Notes: a model not told the origin generated them from the letters alone. Shown: positions 8,602 through 16,778, numbered from the stretch's first letter. The stretch is 41,672 bases of DNA from Elusimicrobiota bacterium (GCA_016207605.1 JACQPJ010000014.1:1-41672); one strand, 5' to 3'. Numbers and translations are program-made.

Positions 8602-8621
8602 CTTACTCCGGAGTAAGTTTT
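8602..8621 (+). terminator. Terminator after antitoxin gene
   Basis: CTTACTCCGGAGTAAG is a perfect 16-base inverted repeat followed by TTTT. It lies 17 bases after the antitoxin stop. It also contains the stop codon of the convergent membrane-protein gene. Confidence 0.6.
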
Positions 8622-9967
8622 GATTCCGGAAAAGACACGCGTATCGCGCCCGCGTCGGCCGCGGGATGTCGGGCGTCGAGCGTGATGTCGCCACGGTGGC
8701 CGGAGACTTCGGGCGGGCCGGAGGCGGCTGCGGCGGGAAAGGCGAAGGCGAGGTAGTAGCGGCCGGCGGGAAGGCCGTAGAACGCGAAGCGGCCCCGGAC
8801 GTCCGGCTCCGCCGCCGCGACCAGGCCCGAGGCGTCCAATAGGTAGGACGGATCGCCCCATCGGTAGAGCGCGACGGCCGCGGGGCGGGGGCCGCGTAGG
8901 GTCCCCGAGACGCGCCCCGGCGACAGGGCGCCGACGGCGTCGAGGCCTAAAAGGCCGGCCGGCACGCCGCCACGGGCGGCCCAGCGCCCCGACTCGGGGC
9001 CGGCGCCCAGGCGGGCGTAGGCGCGGGCCAGGGAGACCGCGCCGAGCGGCCCGATCCGATAAGCCCGCTCGTCGGACAGGGCGTCCAGCGCGGCGCGGGC
9101 CTCCGGCGACGAGGCGGCCGAAGCGAGATGGGACGACAGCAGGGCGAAGGCCAGGCCGTCGCCGCGGGAGGCGCCCAAGGACAAGTCCCGGCGCAGGGCG
9201 GGGACGTCCCAGCGCTTGACGTCCTCCTCGTACAAGGCCCGGAGCGCGGGCAGGGCGCGGGCGTCGCCGGGTTTGGCGGCCAAGGCGCGCAGCTCGGGCC
9301 GGACGTCGCGGCTGGAGAAGAGGCCGGAGATCAGGAGATAGGGCTCCCGGCTGGGACCGGCCGGCGTCTCGGTCAAGACCACGTAGGCGGCAACGACCGG
9401 GGGGCCCGGGTCCGGGAGGGGACGCCCCACGCCGCGGGCCCGGGCCAGACCGGCGCCGCCTAGGTCGAGCGCGGCCAGGACGAAGGCGAGCCGGAGCGCG
9501 CGGCCGCGGCGGCCGGCGGCCCAGGCAAGGGAGAGCTCGGCGGCCAGGGCCAGGAACGCGGCCGCCAGGACGAAGACGACGAGGGGCTCGCGGACGTCCA
9601 TGGAGCCGTAGGGAAACCAGACGAGTTGGACCAGGTCGAGGACGCGCCGGAATGCGTCCGCGGCCAGGAGCGCGGCGGCGACGAACCCGCCGAGCGCGAC
9701 GAGAATGCGCCGAGATGCGGCGCGCCAAAGAGAACGCAAATAAACAAAGCCGGCCGCCAAAAGAGCCAGCGCGACGACGCCGGAAAAGATCGCCCGGCCG
9801 CGGCCCGTCGCCGACATCGCCCACGCCGCTTGGTAGAGCCAAAAGCCGCCGCGGCGCGGGAGGAAAAAGGCATCGGACGGAGGCAGGCGCGAGACGAAGA
9901 GCATCGCGGCCAGCGCGGCCGCGGCCGCGAGGGGCGCAAGCCGACGGGTCCCGGTCGCCTCGGTCAT
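8603..9967 (-). CDS. Membrane protein with C-terminal carboxypeptidase-regulatory-like domain
   Basis: A 454-residue protein I cannot assign to a family. The N-terminal 185 residues hold about four to five transmembrane helices (around 10-27, 55-75, 85-102, 125-150, 160-178). A helical, repeat-like soluble stretch follows (about 200-340). The end (about 350-454) has a beta-sandwich signature, GRFAFYGLPAGRYYLAFAF, as in carboxypeptidase-regulatory or CNA-B-like folds. The start is ATG 9967, because a TAGAAT box sits 8 bases upstream. The track start at 10006 would run through that promoter. It is divergent from the nitrilase with overlapping promoters. Confidence 0.7.
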   Translation of the reverse strand: MTEATGTRRLAPLAAAAALAAMLFVSRLPPSDAFFLPRRGGFWLYQAAWAMSATGRGRAIFSGVVALALLAAGFVYLRSLWRAASRRILVALGGFVAAALLAADAFRRVLDLVQLVWFPYGSMDVREPLVVFVLAAAFLALAAELSLAWAAGRRGRALRLAFVLAALDLGGAGLARARGVGRPLPDPGPPVVAAYVVLTETPAGPSREPYLLISGLFSSRDVRPELRALAAKPGDARALPALRALYEEDVKRWDVPALRRDLSLGASRGDGLAFALLSSHLASAASSPEARAALDALSDERAYRIGPLGAVSLARAYARLGAGPESGRWAARGGVPAGLLGLDAVGALSPGRVSGTLRGPRPAAVALYRWGDPSYLLDASGLVAAAEPDVRGRFAFYGLPAGRYYLAFAFPAAAASGPPEVSGHRGDITLDARHPAADAGAIRVSFPESKLTPE

Positions 9968-9975
9968 CGAACGGC

Positions 9976-9996
9976 ATTCTAGCGTTTTGCTAGACT
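9976..9996. promoter_or_regulatory. Overlapping divergent promoters with symmetric core
   Basis: The minus-strand -10 (TAGAAT, 9981-9976) lies 8 bases before the membrane-protein ATG. The plus-strand -10 (TAGACT, 9991-9996) lies 8 bases before the nitrilase ATG. Between them CTAGC-gtttt-GCTAG forms an inverted repeat. Only 37 bases separate the two start codons, so any -35 contact lies within the opposite gene's first codons. Both mRNAs would be nearly leaderless. Confidence 0.5.
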
Positions 9997-10004
9997 CCCT
10001 GATC

Positions 10005-10790
10005 ATGGAGCTGCGCCTTGGCGTCGTCCAGAATCACCCCAAGTTCCTCAAGGCGCCGGGCAACCTCAAGGCCTGCCTGGAGCTCATGGACAAGCACGAG
10101 GCCGACCTCTGGGTCCTGCCCGAGCTCTTCGCCTCCGGCTACGCCTTCAAGACCAAGGCCGAGGCGGCGCGCTGCGCCGAACGCGCCGACGGCCCCCTGG
10201 CGAGCCTGCTCAAGGCCTACGCCGCCCAGCGCGGCTGCGCGATCGTGGCGGGCTTCCCGGAGAAGGCCGGGGCGCGCCTCTACAACTCCGCGATGCTGGT
10301 GACGGCCGCCAAGACGCGGGTCTACCGCAAAACGCACATCTTCGGCGGCGAGAAGCGCTTCTTCGCCCCCGGCGACACGGGCCTCTGGGTGGAGGACGTG
10401 GCCGGCGCGAAGGTGGGCGTGATGATCTGCTTCGACTGGTTCTTCCCGGAGGCCGCGCGCACGCTGGCGCTGCGCGGTGCGCAGGTGATCGCGCACCCCT
10501 CGAACTTGGTCCTGCCCTGGGCCCCGGAGGGCATGAAGATCCGCTCCCTGGAGAACCGCGTCTTCAGCGCCACCGCCAACCGGGTCGGCGCCGAGCGCGG
10601 CCTGCGCTTCATCGGGCAGTCCCAGATCGTCTCGCCCAACGGCTCCCTGCTCGCCCGCCTCGGCCACGAGGAGACCCGCGCCGCGGTGGTCGCCGTGGAC
10701 GCCTGGACCGCCAAGGACAAGAAGGTCCATCCCGCCAACGACCTCTTCGCCGACCGGCGGCCGTCCCTGTATGGCCTCGCGAAAGCCTAA
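10005..10790 (+). CDS. Carbon-nitrogen hydrolase (nitrilase family)
   Basis: A 261-residue cytosolic amidase or nitrilase-fold enzyme hydrolysing a C-N bond. The catalytic triad is visible: Glu in LWVLPELFASGY, Lys in YRKTHIFGGE, and Cys in VGVMICFDWFFPE. Length and motifs fit the small omega-amidase/carbamoylputrescine-like branches; the substrate is unknown. The ORF-track start (TTG 9987) lies within the -10 box, so I take ATG 10005. There is no Shine-Dalgarno sequence, in line with a leaderless message. The 3' end overlaps the thioesterase start by 20 bases. Confidence 0.92.
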   Translation: MELRLGVVQNHPKFLKAPGNLKACLELMDKHEADLWVLPELFASGYAFKTKAEAARCAERADGPLASLLKAYAAQRGCAIVAGFPEKAGARLYNSAMLVTAAKTRVYRKTHIFGGEKRFFAPGDTGLWVEDVAGAKVGVMICFDWFFPEAARTLALRGAQVIAHPSNLVLPWAPEGMKIRSLENRVFSATANRVGAERGLRFIGQSQIVSPNGSLLARLGHEETRAAVVAVDAWTAKDKKVHPANDLFADRRPSLYGLAKA

Positions 10791-11262
10791 GCCGGAGGCC
10801 GCGGGCGCGGCCAAGCCGGCGCGCGACTCGGTCAGCGTGGTCGCCGACCTGATGTTCCCCCCCGACGCGAACATGCACGGGACCGTGTTCGGCGGCAAGG
10901 TGCTCCAGATGGTGGACAAGGCCGCCTCGGTCTGCGCGATGCGCCACGCGGGCAAGCCCGCGGTCACGGTCGCCATGGAGCGCGTGGAGTTCCTGGTCCC
11001 CATCCGCGTGGGCACCTTCCTGATCGCCGAGGCGCGGGTGCACTACGCCGGGCGCACCTCCCTGGAGATCGGCGTGGAGGTCTACGCCGAGGACATGCCC
11101 GGGGGGACGCGCCAGCACACCAACTCCTGCCTCGTCACGATGGTGGCCGTGGACGCCCAGGGCCGCCCCTCCCCGGTGCCGCCCCTGCGGGTCGAGACCC
11201 CCGGCGAGAAGGCCCGCGCGGCCGCCGCCGACGCCCGCCGCCGAGCCCGCCGCCCCTCGTAA
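10771..11262 (+). CDS. Acyl-CoA thioesterase (hotdog fold)
   Basis: A 163-residue single hotdog-domain thioesterase of the YciA/BFIT-like family, which hydrolyses acyl-CoA to free acid and CoA. The core motif ANMHGTVFGGKVLQMVDKAA carries the substrate-binding and catalytic segment. It is followed by VTVAMERVEFLVPIRVG and the typical later strands. About 20 basic/Pro residues are added at each end; the C-terminal AAAADARRRARRPS tail is probably disordered. It begins inside the nitrilase gene and should be translationally coupled to it. Confidence 0.92.
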   Translation: MASRKPKPEAAGAAKPARDSVSVVADLMFPPDANMHGTVFGGKVLQMVDKAASVCAMRHAGKPAVTVAMERVEFLVPIRVGTFLIAEARVHYAGRTSLEIGVEVYAEDMPGGTRQHTNSCLVTMVAVDAQGRPSPVPPLRVETPGEKARAAAADARRRARRPS

Positions 11263-11303
11263 AAGACGCGGCTCGACCGCCTTCAAACGCGAACAAACGA
11301 CAC

Positions 11304-11330
11304 TGGACGGACGGCGGCCCGTGATATAAT
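11304..11330 (+). promoter_or_regulatory. Promoter of cold shock gene
   Basis: An extended -10 (TG-A-TATAAT, core 11325-11330) is preceded by TGGACG (11304-11309) at a short spacing. The transcript would have a leader of about 50 bases with an AGAGGT ribosome site, unlike the leaderless genes nearby. Long leaders are common for cold shock mRNAs. Confidence 0.65.
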
Positions 11331-11388
11331 GTCCGCGGGTTCCGACGCGGAGCCCGCATACGCCGCAATCCAGAGGTAACACGCCACG

Positions 11389-11595
11389 ATGACCATGAAC
11401 GGAAAAGTAAAGTGGTTCAACGACCAGAAGGGCTACGGCTTCATCACGCCCGACGACGGCAGCCCGGACGTGTTCGTGCACCACAGCGCCATCCGCGCCG
11501 ACGGCTTCCGCAGCCTGTCGGAAAACCAGGCGGTCCAGTTCGATCTGATGCAGACGGACAAGGGCCCGAAGGCGGCCAACGTCGTCAAGTTATAG
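11389..11595 (+). CDS. Cold shock protein (CspA family)
   Basis: A 68-residue single cold-shock domain, a nucleic-acid-binding beta-barrel acting as an RNA chaperone. RNP1 (KGYGFITP) and RNP2 (VFVHHSAI) are intact. It starts [12 protein letters not shown]; the first two residues may be extra, since the second copy in this window (21548-21751) starts [11 protein letters not shown]. The two proteins share most residues and look like in-genome paralogues. A strong terminator follows directly. Confidence 0.96.
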   Translation: MTMNGKVKWFNDQKGYGFITPDDGSPDVFVHHSAIRADGFRSLSENQAVQFDLMQTDKGPKAANVVKL

Positions 11596-11614
11596 GCGAA
11601 CGGCCCTTCAAGAG

Positions 11615-11652
11615 CCCCCGTCCGGCTGGCCCGGGCGGGGGTTCGTATTTTT
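11615..11652 (+). terminator. Rho-independent terminator after csp
   Basis: An 11-bp stem (CCCCCGTCCGG with CCGGGCGGGGG, one G-T pair) and a 5-base loop are followed by TTCGTATTTTT. It lies between convergent genes and may also stop the leftward run ending at 11659. Confidence 0.85.
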
Positions 11653-11658
11653 GAAGCA

Positions 11659-12096
11659 TCATGGCGTGGGAGTCGCAAGCGGCGGCCTGGTTGAAAATGT
11701 CACCTGCCAATCATCATTACTATTTCCATCAATCGTCAACTTCCAGACATAACGTGCCCCCGGCACAAGCGGCACAGGACCGATATTCAATGCCATCGGC
11801 ACGCTCAGTGGAGACCCTGGAATCATCCCCGGGGGACGACCAACCTCAAATTCAGCGTTGATTACCAACGGCACGTTCCCGCCAGGCGTCGGCACCAGAA
11901 CAGGATTATAATCGGAGTCTACGAGCGCAACCTGCAGCTTGTGCTTGCGGTTGGCTTCAGTCCAAGGCACCTCAACTTTAATAGCAATCGCGGAAGGACT
12001 CGAGGTCGGACCGGTCATCGTCCAACCGCCACCCATAATGTAGAGTTTCCCGTCCACAACTTGGGCAAAATCGGCAAGCATCATCGTAATTTTCAT
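11659..12096 (-). CDS. DUF6941-like conserved protein
   Basis: A 145-residue protein starting MKITMMLADFAQVVDGKLYIMGGGW, which matches my memory of the DUF6941 family of small beta-sandwich proteins of unknown function. The rest alternates strands (IAIKVEVPW, KLQVALVD, PLVINAEFEV, VWKLTIDG). It is clearly richer in A/T than the rmuC gene 21 bases upstream, so it was probably acquired and sits at the end of that leftward run. The start chosen is the ATG at 12096, with GGAA shortly upstream. The seven extra residues in the track lack family similarity. Confidence 0.6.
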   Translation of the reverse strand: MKITMMLADFAQVVDGKLYIMGGGWTMTGPTSSPSAIAIKVEVPWTEANRKHKLQVALVDSDYNPVLVPTPGGNVPLVINAEFEVGRPPGMIPGSPLSVPMALNIGPVPLVPGARYVWKLTIDGNSNDDWQVTFSTRPPLATPTP

Positions 12097-12117
12097 AGCG
12101 TTCCGAAACCGCGCCAA

Positions 12118-13224
12118 CTACCCCAAAGGAAGTTTCGCTGGCTCTGACTTCTCCTCGCCGCGGCGGGCGCGCTCGATCTTCTGGATGGAGCTCTCCAGGC
12201 GCTTGAAGGACTTGCCCTCGACGTCGTCGTAGGTCTCGCGCAGCTTGGCGAGCTGTTCGCCCATCTTTAGGAAGCGCTCCTTGAAGGCGTCGTAGACCGA
12301 AGCGAACTGGGAGATCATCTTTAGGATCTCCTGGGCCGCCTGCGTGAAATGGAAGTGCTCGAAGGCCTGGCGCACCACGCCCAGAACCGCGTAGAGCGTG
12401 AAGGGCGAGCAGAGCACCACCTTCTGGCTCAGCGCCTCGTCCACCAGGCCGGGAAAGGACTCCTGGATGAAGCCGTACACCTGCTCGTTGGGGATGAAGA
12501 GCAGGACGTAGTCCAGCGTCCCCTCCTCCGGGCTGATGTAGCCGCGGCCCTGGATTTCCTTGACGCGGGCTTTCACGTCGCGCTCGAAATCCTTTTTATA
12601 GCGGGCGCGCTCGTCCTCCGCGCCCGCGTGGACCAGCTTCAGCCAGTTGTCGAGCGGGAACTTCACGTCCATGCTGAGCTTCTTGCCGTCGGGCAGCAGG
12701 AAGGTGAAGTCGGGGCGGGAGGAGGAGGTCTCCTGGGCGCGGTTCTTGAGGTACTGCACGCCCTCCTGCAGGCCGCTGGCGCGCAGGATGTCGTCGGCCA
12801 TGCGCTCGCCCCACTGGCCGCGGGCGCGGGAGTTGTCGAGGAGCGCGCGCAGGCCCTCCGCGGACTGGGCCAGCTTGGCGGTTTGCTCGGCGGCGGACTG
12901 CAGTCCCTTCTCCAGGGAACCGTACTTCTGCGCGCGGTCGGTCTCGAAGCGGCGCACCAGCTCCTCGTAGGACTTGAGCCGCTCGGAGAGGCCGGAAACC
13001 GCGGCCTCCACGGCGACACGCTTCTCCTCCAGCTCGCTCGTCTGGCGCGCTCGCTCGGTCTCCAGCTTCTGCTCGGCCAGCTCCAGGATCGAACGGAAGT
13101 CCTCCTTGAGCTGGGCGCGGGAGGACTCCTCGTTCTTGCGCGCGGAGAAGAAGACCAGGTAGAAGCCCAGCCCGGCCAGCAGCGCGCCCGCGGCGGCGGC
13201 CAGCAGGGCGGCGAGCGCGCTCAC
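12118..13224 (-). CDS. rmuC: DNA recombination protein RmuC
   Basis: A 368-residue RmuC-family protein. A single N-terminal membrane helix (about 3-25) is followed by a long coiled coil (about 30-135) and the RmuC nuclease-like domain. That domain contains ARGQWGERMADDILRASGL, SRPDFTFLLPDGKKLSMDVKFPL and YVLLFIPNEQVY. RmuC limits inversions at short inverted repeats in E. coli and has a PD-(D/E)XK-like fold. The GTG start overlaps the TGA of the upstream SRPBCC gene (GTGA), with GGGAG upstream. The ORF-track start at 13632 is a run-through of the neighbour's frame. Confidence 0.92.
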   Translation of the reverse strand: MSALAALLAAAAGALLAGLGFYLVFFSARKNEESSRAQLKEDFRSILELAEQKLETERARQTSELEEKRVAVEAAVSGLSERLKSYEELVRRFETDRAQKYGSLEKGLQSAAEQTAKLAQSAEGLRALLDNSRARGQWGERMADDILRASGLQEGVQYLKNRAQETSSSRPDFTFLLPDGKKLSMDVKFPLDNWLKLVHAGAEDERARYKKDFERDVKARVKEIQGRGYISPEEGTLDYVLLFIPNEQVYGFIQESFPGLVDEALSQKVVLCSPFTLYAVLGVVRQAFEHFHFTQAAQEILKMISQFASVYDAFKERFLKMGEQLAKLRETYDDVEGKSFKRLESSIQKIERARRGEEKSEPAKLPLG

Positions 13225-13760
13225 GCCTGCTCCCGCGTGAGAAGGCGCGCGGCCTCCATGTCCAGGGCCTCCGCGCGGCAGGTGCGGCCGGTCTCCAGGT
13301 AGAGCTTGAGCTTGGCCAGACCGTCCTCCCAGGCCCAGGCGCAGGAGCGGTAGGCGCCGTCGGCGGCGGGATCGGCGGGGAAGCCCGCGTGGACCAGCGT
13401 CACCTCGCAGCCGCGGCCCTTGGGCAGGAGGAAGACGCTGGCCAGCGGGGGCACGCCCTGCTCGCCCCGCACCGGCCGCCACAGCCAGGCGACCTTGCGC
13501 CCCGGCTCGAGGTCCACGAAGAAGCCCTCGCGCTCGCCGAAGCCCTTGAGGCCGTCGCGCCCGCGCAGGCGCGGCCAGACCATGCGCACACGCCCGCCGC
13601 CGCGGGCGTCGGTCTCGGCTCCCAGCAGCCACCAGCGCGTCAGCTCCCGCGCCGAGGTGAGCGCCCGGTACACCGCCTCGGGCTTGGCGCGCAGGCGCGC
13701 GCTTAGGCGCACGTCGCGGGTCTTGAAGCGGGGGCGGGAGCGGCGTGGAGCGGCAGGCAT
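13221..13760 (-). CDS. SRPBCC/AHSA1-like domain protein
   Basis: A 179-residue protein with the START-like (SRPBCC) fold. The motif sequence VRLSARLRAKPEAVYRALTS, then LTRWW, GRVRMVWPR and a final helix (SCAWAWEDGLAKLKLYLETGR) is that of the Hsp90-ATPase-activator-like AHSA1 branch. This branch is a hydrophobic-ligand-binding fold; ligand and role are unknown. A basic N-terminal tail (PRRSRPRFKTRD) is unusual. It lies 13 bases after the lipoprotein gene and overlaps rmuC by 4 bases, so all three are likely one transcript. Confidence 0.82.
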   Translation of the reverse strand: MPAAPRRSRPRFKTRDVRLSARLRAKPEAVYRALTSARELTRWWLLGAETDARGGGRVRMVWPRLRGRDGLKGFGEREGFFVDLEPGRKVAWLWRPVRGEQGVPPLASVFLLPKGRGCEVTLVHAGFPADPAADGAYRSCAWAWEDGLAKLKLYLETGRTCRAEALDMEAARLLTREQA

Positions 13761-13773
13761 GGGGACCTTGGAC

Positions 13774-14484
13774 TCACGAGCCGGGCGCAGGCAGGCGCGC
13801 CGGGGGGCCTTCGGGGCCGTCGGTGAGCGGGCGGAAGGTGCCCAGCAAAGCCCGGAAGCGGTCCTCGTACCGGTCGTAGCCGCCGCGCGTGGCGGGGTAG
13901 CAGAGCACGTAGAAGCCGTCGCGCATGGGGACGACGGCGTAGGCGTGCTTGCGCACGTTGAAGGGCTCGCCGGCGGCGTCGTACTCCACGCCCCAGCGGC
14001 CGGCGGGCGGGGCCGGGACCGGGGAGAGCGCGACGAAATATTTGGCCGCCAGGCCGGAGGCCTGGAGCGTGATCGTCTCCGGCGCGGCCGTGATCTCGGG
14101 CCGGCTGGAGTCCTCCGGGCTGCGGCCGGCGCCGTAGAGCACCGTCCTGCCGCCGTAGACCTGTTGGAGCGTCTGGGCGATGAAGTCGTCGGCGTCGGCG
14201 TACATCTCCAGGCGCCCGTCGGGAAGCCGGCGGGGGCGGTAGCGGCGGTACCAGCGCACGCTTAGGCTGGGCGCGCCGCGGAAGAAGTCCGCCTCGAAGG
14301 GGCCGACGAAGAGGGTCTGGGCGAAGTCCCTGCCGTCGGACTCGGTGGTCACGTTCCAGCCCATCGGGACCGCGGCCGTGAAATCCTTGAACACGGACCG
14401 GTAGGGGGCGTATTTAGGCGGGCTGCAGGCCGCGGCCAGCGCGGCGGCAAGGATGACGATCTTCGAAAGGGGGCGCGTCTTCAT
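13774..14484 (-). CDS. Lipoprotein of unknown function
   Basis: A 236-residue predicted lipoprotein. A signal peptide with lipobox LAAAC puts the lipidated Cys at residue 20. The mature part is mixed alpha/beta with TAAVPMGWNVT near the start and a VRKHAYAVVPMRDGFYVLCYP strand pair near the end. This resembles small envelope proteins carrying a PsbP/DUF1795-like fold, but I am not certain. It heads the leftward run toward rmuC. A TATACT box 14 bases before the ATG gives a leader of only about 7 bases. Confidence 0.75.
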   Translation of the reverse strand: MKTRPLSKIVILAAALAAACSPPKYAPYRSVFKDFTAAVPMGWNVTTESDGRDFAQTLFVGPFEADFFRGAPSLSVRWYRRYRPRRLPDGRLEMYADADDFIAQTLQQVYGGRTVLYGAGRSPEDSSRPEITAAPETITLQASGLAAKYFVALSPVPAPPAGRWGVEYDAAGEPFNVRKHAYAVVPMRDGFYVLCYPATRGGYDRYEDRFRALLGTFRPLTDGPEGPPARLPAPGS

Positions 14485-14498
14485 CGTCGGAGAGGCAC

Positions 14499-14504
14499 AG
14501 TATA
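14499..14504 (-). promoter_or_regulatory. -10 element of lipoprotein-SRPBCC-rmuC run
   Basis: TATACT on the minus strand, 14 bases before the ATG. The resulting leader of about 7 bases would be too short for a normal ribosome site. Confidence 0.45.
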
Positions 14505-14568
14505 ACAGGAGCGGCCGGCTTTGTCCATCAGCGCGGGGCCGGCGGCCCCGAACACGCCCCGGATTGGC

Positions 14569-14574
14569 TAGAAT
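14569..14574 (+). promoter_or_regulatory. -10 element giving leaderless acyl-CoA dehydrogenase mRNA
   Basis: TAGAAT is followed after exactly 6 bases by the GTG start at 14581, so the first transcribed base would be at or next to the start codon. No clear -35 and no ribosome site are seen. Confidence 0.5.
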
Positions 14575-14580
14575 GGCCCA

Positions 14581-15732
14581 GTGGATTATGAACTAAGCGA
14601 CGCCCAAAAGACGGTCCGCGACTCCGTGCGCCGGTTCGCGGAGGCCAGGATCAAGCCCCGCGCCCACGAGCTCGACGAGAAGGAGGAGTTCTCGGCCGAG
14701 CTCACGCGCGAGATGGGCGAGCTGGGCGTCTTCGGCCTGACCGTCCCGGAGGAATTCGGCGGCCAGGGCCTGGACTACCTCTCCTATGTGATCGCCGTCG
14801 AGGAGCTCGCGCGCGTGGACGGCTCCCACGCCGCCACCGTGGCCGCCGGCGTCTCGCTGGGCGTGGCTCCCGTCATGTATTTCGGCAATGCGGAGCAAAA
14901 AAAGAAATATCTCCCCCGCCTGGCCGCCGGCCAGGGCCTCTTCGCCTTCGGCCTGACCGAGCCCGAGGCCGGCTCCGACTCCCGCGGCTCCAAGACCAAG
15001 GCCGTCCAGAACCCCGACGGCTCCTGGACCTTGGACGGCGCCAAGATCTTCATCACCAACGGCTCCTCGCCCATGACCGACGGCGTCATCGTTCAGGCCG
15101 TCAGCGGCCGCGCCGAGGGCGGCGCGCCCGAGTTCACCTGCTTCATCGTCGAGAAGGGAACGCCCGGCTTCACGACGAAGACCATGCACAAGAAGCTCAT
15201 GTGGCGCGCGTCCAACACCGCCGAGCTTTATTTCTCCGGCGTCAAAGTGCCCGCCTCCGCCATGCTCGGCGCCAAAGGCGAAGGCTCCCGCCAGATGCTC
15301 AAGACCTTGGACTCCGGACGCCTCTCCATCGGCGCGATGGGCCTGGGCTGCGCCCAAGGCGCCTATGAGGCCGCTCTATCCTACGCCAAGCAGCGCTGCC
15401 AATTCGGCAAGCCCCTCTCGAAATTCCAGGCCATCGCCTTCAAGCTGGCGGACATGGCCCTCAAGATCGAGCACGCCCGGACTTTCCTTTATAGGGCCTG
15501 CTGGCTGCGCGACACCGGCCGCTCCTTCGCCACGGAATCGGCCATGGCCAAACTTTACTGCTCGGAAGTCGCCCAATGGGTCGCCAACGAGGCCGTGCAG
15601 ATCCACGGCGGCTACGGCCTGATGAAGGAGTTCGACGTGGAGCGCTTCTACCGCGATCAGCGCCTCCTTCAGATCGGCGAAGGCACCTCCGAGATCCAGC
15701 GCCTCGTCATCAGCCGCGCCATCGGCTGCTGA
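14581..15732 (+). CDS. Acyl-CoA dehydrogenase
   Basis: A 383-residue FAD flavoenzyme that introduces the alpha-beta double bond in acyl-CoA and passes electrons to ETF. Typical motifs are FGLTEPEAGSDSRGSKTKA (flavin/substrate site), GAKIFITNGSSPMTD, QFGKPLSKFQAIAFKLADM and the C-terminal IHGGYGLMKEFDVERFYRD. The catalytic glutamate is expected in GEGTSEIQRLVI. Length fits the short/medium-chain class; substrate is not determined. It stands alone between a divergent lipoprotein and a tRNA. The GTG start is supported by family N-terminal alignment (YELSDAQKTVRDSVRRFAE). Confidence 0.95.
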   Translation: MDYELSDAQKTVRDSVRRFAEARIKPRAHELDEKEEFSAELTREMGELGVFGLTVPEEFGGQGLDYLSYVIAVEELARVDGSHAATVAAGVSLGVAPVMYFGNAEQKKKYLPRLAAGQGLFAFGLTEPEAGSDSRGSKTKAVQNPDGSWTLDGAKIFITNGSSPMTDGVIVQAVSGRAEGGAPEFTCFIVEKGTPGFTTKTMHKKLMWRASNTAELYFSGVKVPASAMLGAKGEGSRQMLKTLDSGRLSIGAMGLGCAQGAYEAALSYAKQRCQFGKPLSKFQAIAFKLADMALKIEHARTFLYRACWLRDTGRSFATESAMAKLYCSEVAQWVANEAVQIHGGYGLMKEFDVERFYRDQRLLQIGEGTSEIQRLVISRAIGC

Positions 15733-15748
15733 GCCCGCAAAAAACCGC

Positions 15749-15819
15749 AGCCCCCTCCCAGAATCGAACTGGGGTAGCCAGTTTACAAAACTGGTGCTCT
15801 GCCACTGAGCTAAGGGGGC
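15749..15819 (-). tRNA. tRNA-Thr (anticodon TGT)
   Basis: A 71-base cloverleaf folds cleanly. Its acceptor stem pairs GCCCCCT with AGGGGGC. The D-arm is GCTC-AGTGGCA-GAGC, the anticodon arm is CCAGT-TTTGTAA-ACTGG, and the T-arm is CCCAG-TTCGATT-CTGGG. Anticodon TGT reads ACA, giving threonine. The discriminator base is U and CCA is not encoded. It lies just downstream of the HNH operon on the same strand and converges on the acyl-CoA dehydrogenase gene. Confidence 0.95.
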
Positions 15820-15871
15820 GTCGCCCAAAAGTTTAACAGGTTTTTACAACAGCGGGGAGGGGGCGTTATAG

Positions 15872-16480
15872 TTAATCTGGTCGCATAACTGCCAATGCCC
15901 ATAAGCTCGAGTGGAAGTCCATCGCGACCAATGGTGGCAAGAATGACTCTTCTACCCAAACAAAGGAAAATGCCCCCAACTGAACAGTCTGCCAGCGGTC
16001 TGTCTGCGCCTCCATAAGGCTCCGCACCTCAAAAGGGATCCTATTCGGAGAGACTAATGGATATGTCAGGATCTTAAAATTGTCGAGTTCCAGCCTTCGG
16101 TTATTCATGGCGGCCAGACCCACCGCAATTTTGGCGATGACCCGGTCCACGCGACCCTGTTCGGGCAAGAGGGCTGGGCGCCCATCCTGAATACATGCTT
16201 GTCTTTGGAAGCGCGCCGCCAACGCCGGACGGCGGGCCAAAGTACGTCCAATAACCCCACGCCGTTGAAGCCTGGACACGAGCAATGGGGCCGTTCCGAT
16301 CAATGCGAGAGCAACGAGGAAGTACTGCTCGTCGCTTGAGAACCCATGATTGCAGCTTGCACAAGCTGGGACTGTAGGAACGTTCGTGGGATAAGGGTCA
16401 TTGAGCAAGGCCTTCGGCACTACATGCTCGCGGGAAGCCGCATCACTAGAACAAAAAGTGCAAACCCGCCTCATCTTCAT
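15872..16480 (-). CDS. HNH-type endonuclease, third gene of GHKL-STAS-nuclease operon
   Basis: A 202-residue protein with an N-terminal HNH-like zinc motif. CTFC is followed by REHVVPKALL (the EH..P signature) and then CASCNHGFSSDE (second CxxC with Asn). The remaining 140 residues are a helical region of unknown family with RVDRVIAKIAVGLAAMN. By family this should be a metal-dependent DNA (or RNA) nuclease. I start it at ATG 16480, with AAGG 8 bases upstream, rather than at the track's TTG at 16543, which overlaps the previous gene. It follows the STAS-like gene by 25 bases. Lower GC than the surrounding chromosome suggests the whole operon was acquired. Confidence 0.75.
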   Translation of the reverse strand: MKMRRVCTFCSSDAASREHVVPKALLNDPYPTNVPTVPACASCNHGFSSDEQYFLVALALIGTAPLLVSRLQRRGVIGRTLARRPALAARFQRQACIQDGRPALLPEQGRVDRVIAKIAVGLAAMNNRRLELDNFKILTYPLVSPNRIPFEVRSLMEAQTDRWQTVQLGAFSFVWVEESFLPPLVAMDFHSSLWALAVMRPD

Positions 16481-16505
16481 CCGCTTTGCCTTCGGATGCG
16501 ACGGC

Positions 16506-16778
16506 CTATTCCTTTGTGATCTCGATTTGGTGGTCGCGGGCAAGTTGAGTCAGGCAGGTCCACACAGCCGCGTTTGGATTAAAGACTGAAATCTTTCCGC
16601 CTTGCTTCTTCGCGATGACCGGTACGACCTCATCGCCGAAGGAGGAGCCCAGCGCAATCGTTCCTTCAAAGTCAAGGCAAACGGGAGGCGCCAGTTTTTC
16701 CTCCAGTTCTTTCATGACCTTTCGCCCGAATTCTCGTCCCGTGAGAATCGGCCCGTACTGATTCATCTTTATATTCAT
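16506..16778 (-). CDS. STAS-like DUF4325 protein
   Basis: A 90-residue protein containing YGPILTGREFGRKVMKELEE and PVCLDFEGTIALGSSFGDEV, which matches the STAS-like DUF4325 family. STAS domains are anti-anti-sigma-type switches that bind GHKL-fold kinases, and Ser residues in the GSSF region would be candidates for phosphorylation. It overlaps the upstream GHKL gene by 4 bases (ATGA), as expected for interacting partners. A C-terminal extension (ISVFNPNAAVWTCLTQLARD) could pack on a partner. Function is inferred, not shown. Confidence 0.78.
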   Translation of the reverse strand: MNIKMNQYGPILTGREFGRKVMKELEEKLAPPVCLDFEGTIALGSSFGDEVVPVIAKKQGGKISVFNPNAAVWTCLTQLARDHQIEITKE

